This document shows positions 46,978 to 58,608 of a DNA stretch of 64,000 bases, one piece after another (position 1 is the stretch's first letter; the number at the start of each line of letters is the position of its first letter). A program made the translations under genes and the position numbers. Source of the stretch: Epiperipatus broadwayi (taxonomy: Eukaryota; Onychophora; Udeonychophora; Euonychophora; Peripatidae); assembly GCA_028023455.1 (NCBI GenBank), contig JAQFVV010012545.1:2110001-2174000 (forward strand), in the 5' to 3' direction. The notes under the pieces are model-generated. The model searched no databases, had not been told where the DNA came from, and saw only the letters and a program-made list of their open reading frames with translations.

Positions 46978-49900
46978 TCTATAGGTCAATGATGGTTATA
47001 AATGGTCAATTACTAAAAAATTTTAAAATTAATATTATATAGTATTTATAATTATAAACTAGGGTTAAGCAATAAAAGGTTAATATAATATATTTAATAA
47101 TAAGTATTGTAATGGTGAGAATTGTATCTAGTTCTATATTTTTCTAAATTATTTTTCAAAATTTTATATAATCATTTTAAATAATATAAGTAGCAAATAT
47201 ATTAAGACAGATAAAACTAGACTAAACACCGGAAATGTCTACGTGACTGTCTGGAATATTTTATGTATAAGCACCGGTTTAAATTAATACAAATAATTAA
47301 AATATTTAAATAGTATATTATAGAGCTGGATGGAATTGTCACACATCATAATAAAAAAATAAGTATTGTACATTTTTATTAATTATTGTTTCAAAATTAT
47401 TTTAAAAGTAATTAAATTGTAATAGATAATAATTGATTTAAATAATAATAGGTTAATATTTAAGTCTATTACGTCACGATTTTAAAACTTTAGAAATTGT
47501 TTATAAACCAAAGTAGGGAGTGACCAATAAAAAGATAGATCTTGGCAGACAATAAAAATCGCGCCAATTAATTGTATAAACGAGGAGAACAAACATGTGT
47601 TGACTCCAGAGCAGAGGTAAAATTTTAAGCTCTTTAAAATTTCTTTCTTTCTTCAATTTATTAGTCAATTTTAGTATAAGTTTAATAATATCTTTGAAAG
47701 AAACCAACTGACAATTTAAAATCTTCCGAAGAGAATCTAAGAATAAAATTTTAAAAAAGTTCTCATAATAATGTTTCACTAACTTCACAGTAACCTGCCA
47801 GTGGATTCTATCAAAATATAATCTGAATTTTCAATAAAAAATGGATAGATTCTTAAAACCAAGTTATAAATTTTATAACATTCCAAAAATGTTAATGTCG
47901 TTCGTTGATATAGTTGATATAGCGTATTACTATGAAAACTGCTTTTGTGCGTATAAAATTAATGAAAGGACATTGTGCGCAAAGTTAATGAATATAATGG
48001 AAAATAAAAATAAATATTATTCGTATAAGAATAAATGGACAAAAAGAATTTTTATGAATTGCTTTCTTTAAGATGACTTGAGCAAATACTCTAGAAATAG
48101 TTAAAGATCGAAAATGTTGTATATAAATTAATAATGAATGAAAGTGAAATTACCAAGGAAAATACTTGCCTAAAGAAGAAAAAAATATTTTACAGAGAAA
48201 TAAATATAAAATATTGGATCCATGGAGAACGCAATTGGTACCATAATGATTAAATAATTGTAGTTCAGCTAGAAATAAAGATGCATCAACACGGCGAGGT
48301 AATATTCGCCCGAACATTAAAAGCTTCGTGGGATAACTAAATAAAATGTTTTCTAATAATTTTGAATTAAACATTAAAACTAAAGATCGTCTAAACAGTT
48401 TGCTAAATGAACTAATTTATTTAAAACTTTAATAATCAGAAAGGAGAACATTCGGACAAAGGAACAAATAATAAATATTATGGGACTAACCAAGATTTAC
48501 CGCCAGAAAAATATGTGATTATGGTTTAAATTATTTTCTTTATTAATCTAAGTTAAACATTAAGTTTTAGATAGCGATAGGGAAAACAAATACATTAATT
48601 CGTGATATAACATTATATAAAATAATATGTTTTGATTTTGAATGTTCAAATAAAATTGTATGTGTGTGGAAATTTTGTATGTTTGCGATGCTCGAGGAGA
48701 AAGAAACCTACTACGAACTCTAATAGGAAGGTAAAGATTATTTTGGTACATTTTATGGTTATTAATGATATAATGTATGTTTTATTTATTTAGATCAGCT
48801 GTGAATCGAATGAATGTAATGCAAAAGTTTATTGTTATAATTATTGTAAAACGCATTTTGAAAAACAACACTCTAAAACACTATGAGATGTGATTAGATT
48901 TTTTAAAAATATGCATACGATAATTATTTAATGTGTTATTAATATAGTTCAATATAACTGATGGTTATGTCATATTTTCTGTTAATTTTTCCGATTGGGA
49001 TATTTAAGTGTTAGTTTAATAAAACGTAGATGTCGAACCTACAGTGTAATAAAGCAAGACAAATTGTTCTTATGGAATAGGGAAATGTTTTATATTAGTG
49101 AATTTTGTTTATTGTTTTAAAAGGTAGTTAGTTTATTGATGTTGGATACAGTAAAAATCTTGAGAGATAGTTTGGGTAGTGACTTGGTAGTACGTGGAGA
49201 TTCGGAAACCAAGAGGATGTATTTAAAACTAGGATGCTACAGGGAATGAAATAATAAGTAGTTTTAGGTGGTAATCAGCGTAGTTAACAAAGCCCTACGA
49301 CTGTTACACATGTTGTCATGGACAGTGGTATTTTTATATTTCTTATGAATCGTATTAGATGTTTGGTAAAACTGAATAAATAGCTGCCACATCATGCTTC
49401 TCGCCAGGGTTATTAGACAATGAATGTCGGACCTATTCACACTGTTCCATACATTTTGAAGTATATATTTTGATAAGTTATCTATCTATCTTTCCGATAT
49501 CCTATACATCTTTCGCTATCTTTATCTGTATTTCTTGCAACTACATCGTTATTTGATAAGTCTATTGAAAAGAAACAATGGATATTTTAGAATGTATGTC
49601 ATGCTGTTATTTGAAATAAGAATAGTTAAGTATTAACGAAGAATAGATTATGATTATTAAAAGAAAGATGCAGATATCCTAAGAAAGGAAGGAGTCAGAG
49701 AATTATTTTAATTTTTAAGAAATGAACTATAATTTTATAAAAAATATATCCAAATAGAAATATACAAAAATATTAAATATGATTTAACGTTTTCTTATTG
49801 TTGATTATATTTAAAAATATAAGTATTGCATATTTAAAGAATGTAATAACATTCGATAATTATAATATATGTGAAACTGAAACAGGAGATAATTAAACCC

Positions 49901-51402
49901 GTGTTATGGCATTATACATGAGTATGGCTTATGGAATAAATGTATCAGAGTTTACGAGCATTAGAGAACAAACGTTATAGGTAGTAATAATATTTGAACA
50001 ATATGCAGAGTGACTTATATAGAGTTACAAGAAAATGTAATTTTTTTTTTAAGAGGAAAAACCATATTGATTGTAAATTTATAATGTTTATAAATGATGT
50101 TTATCCACATATATAATTTATAATACGGTCTTTAATATTAAAAGGTAAAGAATAGTATTACCCATAAAATAGTTAAAATAAGTAATATAATAAACCTAAT
50201 GAGAAATAAATAAATAACTTATAAAAGGTATAATAATTTCAATTAATTATAAAAAAGAAATCTAAAAATGTATAATTTAACTTTTGTAGTGTTAAAAGAA
50301 AGGAGGATATCCCTTGTAAATAAATGTAAATAGATTTGTTTGTTTATCTTAATTTTGATTGTTGTTAATAAAATTCTAAAATTTGTTTATTAAAACTTGT
50401 GTCTGAGTTTTGTTTTCTCTACATCATTGCATGAACTCACAGGATATGTTTACCGTCATTAAACTAAGTATATAATTGTTTGCACAAAATATAAATAGAG
50501 AAGTATATTTAATCTTAAATATTTATTGATGTTTTTGTAATTGAATTATAAAATTGCATTGCGTTACTGGTCATAAATCCATTGTCATAATAATTTGCTA
50601 AATTGTATGCTATTAGTTGCCACTTGCTTCATTTATCAGATTATCTAAACACTGCCACTTACTAATTTATTTTATTACGCAAAGATACAAAAAAAGAGGA
50701 TATTAGATTATTAACTAATTTATTACGGTTATAAATTTGTGATAAAAGAAAAGCTGTACTAGTTAGATTAAACAATGAAGATTGTGATTATTATTATTAT
50801 TGTTTTATTATTAATCTAATTTCAGAGTAGTAAATTACGACACAAAATCCCTTATCATATTTTGCTACCTTATTTTAATTTTAACCTTGAATAAAATTAA
50901 GAACCTGAGATTATTTTATCTGAATTAGATAATTACTATTATTGTTATTATAGATAAAAGATTAATACTTTAATGGTTAAATGAGTTTAGTGATTAGAAG
51001 TTGCAGAAGTCATAAGAATACTATGTAGTTATTATATGTAATAGTAATATAAGGGGGGATAGTGTTCTTATGCCATTGAGGTGGTATCCTAGGGGATATT
51101 ATCTCAATGTAATCTACTTTGTCACCCTTATTTCCACTTCTAGTCTCATGAATTCTGAAATAGTTATTTGAGTTAGTTTAAAACAGAACCTAAGTTAATT
51201 TTAAGAAAATTTGAGCTAGTAAAGCATTTAATTGAATATCTCATTAATTATTAGAGCTAGAACCCGGTGAGGCGATTTTTACTATGTTATATTTATTTGG
51301 GGGGAAGTGGAGTACACATATACACGTAGGGTGAGAGGGTAGATTGTGGCGTAACGTGATGGGCTCGAGGTGTACGTAGTTACACAACATAGGTAAAGGG
51401 CA
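46978..51402. mobile_element. 4.4-kb insertion in a TA tract, class unknown
   Basis: Bounded on both sides by TATATAT tracts. Ends TGTGCCCTTT and AAAGGGCA are inverted and have the TG...CA form. A TATAAA at 47575 and donor-like CAGAG|GTAAAA (47617) resemble the arrangement in the 38871-41010 insertion. Small frames (47501-47788, 47841-48071, 48150-48374) have no recognised homology, and no retrotransposon protein was recognised. Boundaries are inferred from the ends only. Confidence 0.45.
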
Positions 51403-52080
51403 GAATATATATATATATATCAAAATGTAAAGGTGAATTACTTAAATTATTCAGTAATACTACAATTTAAAGAGTGATTATTTTAATAAATCAAAATTAT
51501 TTAAATACTTTGCATGTGTGTGCTCATATGATTACAGATATATCTTAAGTCTATCCTTGTAATGACTTATAGATAATAAACAAATATATGATTTTTATTT
51601 AACCATGAACATTTAATAGTATAATTATAATATAATTCATCTAGTGTAAAAACTGATAATCAATGTTAACAAACTTCTGCAAATGATTTTTTAAAATGAA
51701 CAACTAAGAAAATATTTCTAGATTTAAACATTAAAAAAAAAAGTATGTATATTAAAATCTTGCTTTAAATAAGTTTCTTGCGAAAAACATCTGTTTTATT
51801 ATTTTTTACGCTATAAATTATTAATTTCAACGTTGATAGCAAATCAGAATGGATTTAATTTATATTGGCTGCAAGACTTTTTGTTTTGGTTTCATTAGTG
51901 TATTTTTTGTTTTATTTCATTAGAAAGTTAATTTATATAAATTTTGTATTCTTAAAAACAATACATTCATACTGCATTTTTCTTGCAGCCAATATAAATT
52001 AAATTCAATCATTTTTGAAATATACATTCCTATAGTTGCAAATTATGTTATTCCCAAATAACATCTAAAAAACCCATCAA
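51403..52080. repeat. Noncoding, with a 152-bp hairpin
   Basis: Inverted arms 51853-51876 and 51981-52004 (GATTTAATTTATATTGGCTG and its complement) enclose about 104 bp. The rest is AT-rich and featureless. Confidence 0.7.
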
Positions 52081-52186
52081 GCGTTGTTAGCCGGAGGTCA
52101 TCGAAGCCGCCTTACAAGCAAGTAGTTGCTTGCAGGCGGTTGTGCGTTCGCCTCCCGGCCGATGCTATGGCATATGAAAAAAAAAA
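52081..52186 (+). mobile_element. tRNA-like SINE
   Basis: Same family as 23921-24003: CCGGAGGTCATCG, an extended anticodon-arm region with a GCTTGCAGGCGG half, B-box-like CGTTCGCCTCC, GGCCGATGCTATGGCA and an A10 tail. An internal ~18-bp partial duplication enlarges the anticodon arm. No clear target duplication. Confidence 0.75.
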
Positions 52187-52540
52187 CTAGTGGTAGTCAA
52201 AATACTGAATATCTTGAACATAAAACTAATAGAATTTCTCCAGTATTTTTTGTTTTTGTAACAGGTTTAATAAATTCATACTAATAGCTAGCTAAAGAAT
52301 TAATCTATCAGAAATATCAAAACAATCGATTCCAACAAAGAACAAAATCAGAATTGCTCTTTATGGCCAATATTTGTAGATCCAGAAATTGCTAACCAAC
52401 TTATAAAACACTAGATGATATTAAAAAATGGAAATGGCTATGGAAACATTAAAGTTTGAAAGACCTAGGTGAAAGGCTTGATTACTTTTATATAAGAATG
52501 GTAGTTGTAAAAACAGTTTTAAAAGAAACACTATTGTCAA

Positions 52541-52637
52541 GCATGGGTGGACGAGTAGTCAGCACAGCTGCCCTTACAAGCAGTTGTCCCAGGTTAGCAG
52601 GTTCACTTACCGGCCAATGCTATGACACATGGGGAAA
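52541..52637 (+). mobile_element. tRNA-like SINE with perfect 20-bp target duplication
   Basis: A 97-bp unit beginning GCATGGGTGGACGAG, with GTCAGCACAGCTGCCC, a decayed B box (GGTTCACTTACC), GGCCAATGCTATGACACA and a short A tail. Flanked by AAAAGAAACACTATTGTCAA at 52521-52540 and 52638-52657. The long perfect duplication indicates recent LINE-driven insertion. The frame 52456-52683 is accidental. Confidence 0.92.
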
Positions 52638-52689
52638 AAAAGAAACACTATTGTCAATGCCAATCTTATATATTAGATTTTAAAATCTA

Positions 52690-53140
52690 AGATTTATAGA
52701 ATACAAAAAGCACAATTAGAGCAAAATTGCAAACTTCTTTTTCACAATATTCTTCTACAAAAATTTAATAAAAGCAGTAAATATGGTTGAACATGAAATT
52801 TTCTTGGTTATCTTAAAGCAGGAAAAACCCCAGGACTGGATATGATGATTTCAGATTTCTAAAAAATTTAGGACCTAAAGAAAGCTAAAGCATAATTGGA
52901 AAAACTATTCAGCAACACTATTAATACAGAAATTATTTCCAAAAATTTTGATCAAAAGTAAAACTATGGCAATCTTTAATGAAATAAACATATGAATGAT
53001 CCAAAATTACCATGTACAATTATTATATGTTCCAACAAAATGTTAGAAAGAATTATATTATCTAAGAATATTTCCCATAGTTAAAAATATAACAGACTAA
53101 TTTTAGGCCAGGAAAAAGTTTCTAAAAAAAAATTTGTCTT
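52690..53140 (+). pseudogene. Jockey-like LINE reverse transcriptase fragment
   Basis: Plus-strand fragments in order, with frame changes: LKAGKTPGLDM (consensus 'KpGKApGlDgi'), ISDFLKNLGPK, KILIKSKTMAIF ('W+.akvi.i.K'), MIQNYHVQLLYVPTKC ('sYRPIsLL...K'), KELYYLRIFPIVKN ('lEriil.Ri.p'). This is the N-terminal part of a jockey/CR1-type reverse transcriptase. No catalytic YADD region is present. Confidence 0.7.
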
Positions 53141-53310
53141 TTACAACCTACATTGAATAACTGAAAGACAAAGGCTTATTATATACCTGTGTCTATATAC
53201 GTAATATATAGGGTATATGAGCACAGACTTTCACATGACCCACCACACTCCACTCTATCTCATAACTCTGATACACTTGAACACATATATGTCGAAAGGA
53301 TAAATAATCA

Positions 53311-53352
53311 CCAATATATGTATTTCATGCTAAACCAGCAATCATCAGTTGG
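53311..53352 (-). ncRNA. Hammerhead ribozyme core, family B
   Basis: CCAA, CTGATGA, TTGC/GCAT around TGGTTTA, GAA, ATACATAT, A17, TTGG on the minus strand. All core bases match and stem I is perfect for four pairs. The pair closing stem II next to the core is T-T, where the 18-kb copy has G-T. Confidence 0.7.
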
Positions 53353-53784
53353 TCCAGATTACCATCTCTACACATATATGCTATAAGTGCTCAGATATAT
53401 ATTATGATAGCCAAACATCATACTTTTATGGACAGGCTTCAATCTACTCACACTCCAACTCTTTAACTGTCCATCCACTTAAAAGTCTGATAATGGAATG
53501 CTCGAAGGCCACCCTGTGGCTGAGATTCTTGTCACACCCATGTTGACTAAAGGTCAATCTGATCCCTCATGTACAGGACATAATCCATTTAATACATGTA
53601 CAAGGGATGGTCAGACATCTCTACTATGTAATAACTGAAAGACACAGGCTTATTATATACCTGTGTCTATATATGTAATATATAGGGTATATGAACACAG
53701 ACTTTCACATGACTCACCACTCTCCACTCCATTTCATAACCCTGATACACTGGAACACATATATGTTGAAGGGATAAATAATCA

Positions 53785-53826
53785 CCAATATATATATTTT
53801 ATGCTAAACCAGCAATCATCAGTTGG
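53785..53826 (-). ncRNA. Hammerhead-like core, family B (damaged)
   Basis: Identical layout to 53311-53352, 474 bp away, but GAA reads AAA (G12 lost) and stem III is ATATATAT. Likely inactive. Confidence 0.55.
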
Positions 53827-53894
53827 TCCAGATTACCATCTTTATATAAATCTGAGAACTTCATAGCATATATGTGTAGAGTTGGTAATCTGGA

Positions 53895-53936
53895 CCAACT
53901 GATGATTGCTCATTTAGCATGAAATATGTGTATTAG
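53895..53936 (+). ncRNA. Hammerhead-like core, family B
   Basis: CCAA, CTGATGA, TTGC/GCAT, GAA, ATATGTGT, A, TTAG. Core bases intact; stem III no longer self-complementary and stem I has one mismatch. Confidence 0.55.
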
Positions 53937-54369
53937 TTATTATTTATCCTTTCGACATATATGTGTTCAAGTGTATCAGGGTTATGGGATAGAGTGGAGA
54001 GTGGTGAGTTGTGTGAAAGTCTGTGCTCATGTACCCTATATATTACATATATAGACACAGGTATATAATAAGCCCGTGTCTTTCAGTTATTACATAGTAG
54101 AGATGTCTGCCCATCCCTCGTATATGTATTAAATGGATTATGTCCTGTACATGAGGGATCAGATTGATCTTTGGTCAACATGGGTGTGACAAGAATCTTG
54201 GCCTCAGGGTGGCCTTTGAGCATTCCATCATCAGATTTTCAATTGGATGGACGGTTGAAAAGTTGCCGTGTGGAATAGGTTGAAGCCTATCCATAAAAGT
54301 ATGAGGTTTTGCTATCTTAATATATATCTGAGCACTTATAGCATAAACGTGTAGAGATGGTAATCTGAA

Positions 54370-54411
54370 CCAACTGATGATTGCTGGTTTAGCATGAATT
54401 ACATATATTAG
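54370..54411 (+). ncRNA. Hammerhead-like core, family B (damaged)
   Basis: CCAA, CTGATGA, TTGC/GCAT around TGGTTTA, GAA, then TTACATAT in place of ATACATAT, so the A15.1-U16.1 pair is lost. Stem I ends TTAG. About 475 bp from the previous plus-strand core. Confidence 0.5.
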
Positions 54412-54686
54412 TGATTATCTATCCTTTTGACATATATGTGTTCAAGTGTATCAGGGTTATGAGATAGAGTGGAGAGTGGTGGTTCATGTGAAAGTCTGTG
54501 CTCATACACCCTACATATAACCTACATTGAAATAAGCTTTAAAAATAAATTAAAAAATGGTGTGACTTTTATTTATACAGGCAAAACTCTCTATAAGTAC
54601 TGCCAATCAGTGCAAGCCAGAGTAATCAACAGATGCCAGAAGACTTGGGCATAAAATTCCCATCTAGTGCCTACTCAATCCAATAT

Positions 54687-54726
54687 TCCCAGACTAGTTT
54701 CTAACATGTGGCCTTCATCAGTGAGG
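54687..54726 (-). ncRNA. Hammerhead ribozyme-like core, family A
   Basis: CCTCA (stem I), CTGATGA, a 13-nt stem II region (GGC/GTT, weak), GAA, perfect palindrome ACTAGT as stem III, C17 (cleavage triplet GTC), TGGGA. Stem I pairs for four bases with one G-U. This is the best preserved family A core; A-A next to stem II is the main doubt. Confidence 0.55.
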
Positions 54727-54737
54727 AGAGGACTGCA

Positions 54738-54777
54738 TCTCACTGATAAAGGCCTCAAGCTAGAAACTGGTCTGGGG
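54738..54777 (+). ncRNA. Hammerhead-like core, family A (damaged)
   Basis: TCTCA, CTGATAA (G8 to A), AGGC...GCTA, GAA, ACTGGT, C, TGGGG. Stem I pairs (CTCA with TGGG), but the G8 change removes the general base expected in the active site. Confidence 0.5.
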
Positions 54778-54950
54778 ATATTGGATGAGTAGGTGGTAGA
54801 TGGGGATTTTATGCCCAAACCTTCTGGCATTCATTGATTACTCTGCTTGCACTGAGTGGCAATATGTATAGAGATTTTTGCCTTTTTTAATAACAGTTAT
54901 GAGAAAGCATAAGAAATAGTGATCATGTGACTTTTATTGATATAGTTTTA

Positions 54951-55475
54951 GATTGTTTTTGCTTAAAAATGTTATTTTTCTAGAAGACATTAAAATTCTT
55001 ACATGCAGAAAAAACAGCGTCTTAAAATGCTTTCTAATAGAAAATTTTCAAATTTAATTTCTAAAATATACTTATAGTAGATATGAAATTCTACAGAATA
55101 GGATATGGTAGGGTTTAATTCTTTCACTTTATTTAATACACTCATGGAATACTAAAATTAATCTACAATGATGAAATTACTTTGATTTCACAAAAGCATT
55201 TCTTTCAAACATTGAAAAATCTCTTTATTTGAATATGAAAAATTGGAAATCTTTTTCAACGACTGGGATATTATTAATAAATCAATGATTATCTTAGCAG
55301 CAGAAAATCATGCTGTAATATGAATATATTAGATAAAATATAAAAATAAATGATCCAGAATTATATCACTACCAAGAGAAATATTACCGATATCTTCAAG
55401 TCTATTTCTTTGCAATGACCAATGACTTCCTGCTTCCTTCAAATACTCCTTAATTAGATGCCAAATGAGATGTGG

Positions 55476-55513
<38 letters not shown>

Positions 55514-55522
55514 GAGATGTGG

Positions 55523-55556
<34 letters not shown>

Positions 55557-56750
55557 CTTCCTGCTTTCTTCAAATAGATTAGAATTGGACATAAATCAAG
55601 AAATAATTTGCACATCTAAGATTCATCTTGATCAAGATCTTTTTTTTAGATATTTTTCTCAGAATCTGTAACTGAATTTAGGTATAGTTTGAGAGGTGCT
55701 GTATTTACAATCACACACACATACATATATATTATAATGGTATGGAAATTTTAAAGAAATATAGATGGATATAAAAAACATCATCATCACCGTAAAATAG
55801 CTAATAAAATTAAATACAAAAGGAATGCAGTAAATAAGAGCAGAGAATCAGCATGGACTAATCTATCAGTAGTTATACTAATTCTAAGTTAAAAACTACA
55901 TCCCCAGCATTATACAAGAAGATCAATTCACAATCACCAGTCAAGAATAACAGTCAACTCATAAAATAAACAGTCAATCTTGTGACTGTATTTGAAAGAG
56001 GTCTATTACTGATAAACTAATTATCTAGCCAATGCCAAACTTAGGGCAGAAATACAACACAAAACTCAGGATGTACATCCCTAAGTTCATTCATAATAAA
56101 AAAATAATGCTGGGATATAAAAACATGCTGCTCATTATCAATGCTCTGGCCATCTGGTACTATTAATATACTGGAACACTATAAATTTAATTTCTAATGC
56201 TAAAAAAATAAAAAGTAGTGCATGGATTTTAAAGATGAGACCTTTGAACCATCCAGAGTTATCATCTGAAATTCAAAACACCAATATGCATATCTATCCA
56301 TAGAAATAATTATTATGTTCTATTCTAGCTTAGGAAGCAAAAACTCTATGATCTGCCATTTTAAACAAGAGATAAATAAATATAACAGCTTATTCTAATT
56401 TATTTTTAAATAAATACTGGGATAATTTGAAAACAATCTCTTAAACTTTAAGCTGTATTGAAATCAAATCACACTCACACTGTCAATTTATGTAATAGTT
56501 AACTGAAGGAATAAAGACATTAATACTAAAATATTTTAAACAATTATTTAATAAATTAAATTATAATTGGAGGGGGGAGAAGAATGATATAAAACAAAGA
56601 AAGAAAAAAAAGATAAATTTTATAAAATTAAGTTATTTAAAAAATCACATCAATTAAAAAAAATATGTTCAACTAAAAAAAATTAATAAAATTAATAAAT
56701 ATCAATTGTTAATTAATTTTAAAACTTTATAAATTTAGATATAATGGGCA
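54951..56750. other. Noncoding with TA microsatellites
   Basis: AT-rich. Two (TA)n runs at about 55479-55510 and 55525-55554 are separated by, and preceded by, the same AATGAGATGTGGC phrase, so the microsatellite was tandemly duplicated. No exon recognised. Confidence 0.55.
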
Positions 56751-58082
56751 TTTAAAAAATATCATTTTACCAAAGTTTTACTTTTCTTGGGAAGTCCTTC
56801 ATTGCATTTATATTTTTCTGCTTTTACATGTAGGTTTTCTTGCTTTTATATGTAGGTTTTCTTCTTAAAGATTTTTTACTTCCAGTTTAATGTTCACAGT
56901 TTTTTCTATTGTACCTGGAAGATTTCAGGTTAACATACAAGCCTAAATGTATCCATTTTTCTTCAATAATTTTTCCAAGTCAAGCTAACACATAGAGACA
57001 CTCATGCTCTTGGGTGAAAACAAGGTTTTGGAAGATTACTTCCGGGAAATTTTTCTCTTCCTCACATTTTTTAGTGAAGCAGGTTACTTCAAGATAAATG
57101 ATGTTTAACTTTTAACTAAACTTAGCACATGATTTTCATAGTGGAAAACATTTTTATAGCTAAACTCATAGTGTGCTTTACACAGCTAAATTAAAACTTC
57201 TACTGTTCTCTTCAACAGCTTGGTTAAGATTTCTGCTTCTTTCTTCTTTAGCAGCTGACTTAGAACTGACTGCCTTCTTCAACAATTGTGCAGAAACTGA
57301 ATGCTTTTTACAAAACACTTAGATCTTCTTTAATCCTCATCCATAATTTTGAAACAGCCTTATTTTCAACTTGATAAAATATAATAACCAATTAGATCAA
57401 TTTCAATAAAAACAATTGTTCACCTATTTCCCTCCCTCAACATTGACATTGGAAAACAAGTAAAAAACCCAAATTAAAATCATAGTTTTTCACCTTCTTT
57501 TCTAATTATTTTTTTTGCCAAAAGAAAAACCAAGATAATTAGTTTATTATACTGATTTAATAAACACTGTTTGTTGTATTGAAGAGAGCTAAAGAGAAAA
57601 GGAAAAACAATTTTGATAAATTAAAAAAATTTTTTAACAAAAATGTTAAAATCTTAGTTTTTTCTCTTTTTAATTTTTTTTATTTATCTCTCTTAGAAGT
57701 TAAAATTAAAATTTATGAATACTTAGGGAAGAGAAAACTTTTTCACTTACTATTTTTTTAATATTAAAATTAAAAGCAAAATGATATGTAAATTAATGAA
57801 GAGAGAGAATTAAAAAAGTTTATTTTATACTTTTCCCTCTCTTTTACAAACTTTTATAACTTATAACATATTTTAAATATTAAACTTATGTTTAACATAT
57901 CTGAAAATTTTCATATTATCATGTGATGAGAATTTTTTTTTAATAATTATCCCTTATTCTTAAAAAAAAGATTAAATACTATGTTTCCAACCACCTAATT
58001 AATTCTAAACTTAAGGAATGTTCTGCCAATTACTATTGTTAATACAGAAATGTAGCCAAATGGCTACAACACACACATATAT
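56751..58082. other. Noncoding, AT-rich
   Basis: No gene assigned. About 57180-57300 on the minus strand gives a 37-codon open stretch (AQLLKKAVSSKSAAKEERSR) that faintly recalls LINE ORF1 proteins. That is too weak to call. Confidence 0.4.
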
Positions 58083-58560
58083 ATATATATAATCATCATC
58101 ATCAACCATTATCAATCCACTGCAGGATGAAGGTGTCTCCAAGTTTAATCAATCTTCTCCAATCTTTAGCTTCTCTTCTCCACATCACTCCTGCACATTT
58201 TCTTATTTCATCCATCCATCTCACATGTGGTCTCTTTCTGGGTCTTTTACAATGTCTTGGAATCCAGTTTAAGATTTCAATTGTCCATCTATTATCACCT
58301 CTGCTAGCAATATGTCCAGCCCAACTCCACTTCAATCTTTTAATTTTTTCAATGAGGTCAGTAACACCTGTTTGTTCTCTTACCCATACATTGTATTTTC
58401 GATCTCTTCTTGTTACTCCCAACATGCATCGCTCCATACTTCTTTGAGTGGTCTGGAGTCTCTGTATTGCTCTTCTATTAAGTGTCCAAGTCTCAGATCC
58501 ATAAGTAAGAACTGGTAAAACACATTTGTTAAAAACCTTCCTTTTCACACACACACACAT
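58083..58560 (-). pseudogene. RTE-type LINE, reverse transcriptase C-terminus
   Basis: A continuous 152-codon minus-strand frame (58102-58560): KVFNKCVLPVLTYGSETWTL, then VREQTGVTDLIEKIKRLKW, SWAGHIASRGDNRWT and RPRKRPHVRWMDEI. These are the hallmark end motifs of RTE-clade reverse transcriptases. It is 5'-truncated in a CACACA/TATATA tract. The 3' end carries an ATGATGATGATT microsatellite (58091-58102), which is typical of RTE. This is better preserved than the copy at 43.6-46.5 kb and in opposite orientation. Not functional alone. Confidence 0.92.
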
Positions 58561-58608
58561 ATATATGAATTAAATGTTTATATGGATTTTATTATATAGA
58601 AATGAGGA

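Larger units (their letters stand above)
53160..54530. repeat. Hammerhead family B array (two direct, two inverted units)
   Basis: Direct units start near 53160 and 53636 (period about 474 bp). The second is cut short at about 53865, where the sequence turns into inverted copies (53866-54065 and on to 54530). Four hammerhead cores sit in the array. Units are over 90% identical to the 21-kb array. Frames of 60-68 codons at 53189-53866 are repeat artefacts. Confidence 0.9.
54575..54950. repeat. Inverted-repeat element, hammerhead family A (two cores)
   Basis: The left arm starts GGCAAAACTCTCTATAAG (54580) and the right arm ends near 54890, with the outer flank shared with the 12.7-kb copy (to about 54945). 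The two halves are both near complete and meet at about 54730, giving a minus-strand core on the left and a plus-strand core on the right. Confidence 0.8.

Noticed and set aside
49130-49330. Possible reverse transcriptase motif in the 4.4-kb insertion
   Set aside because: The segment near 'actaggatgctacaggg' loosely recalls an RT motif, but no neighbouring motifs occur in order.
52456-52683. 75-codon frame spanning the SINE at 52.5 kb
   Set aside because: Frame is created by the SINE and its duplicated target; no homology.
57180-57330. Minus-strand coiled-coil-like stretch as a host exon or LINE ORF1
   Set aside because: Only about 37 codons, no splice sites, resemblance too vague.
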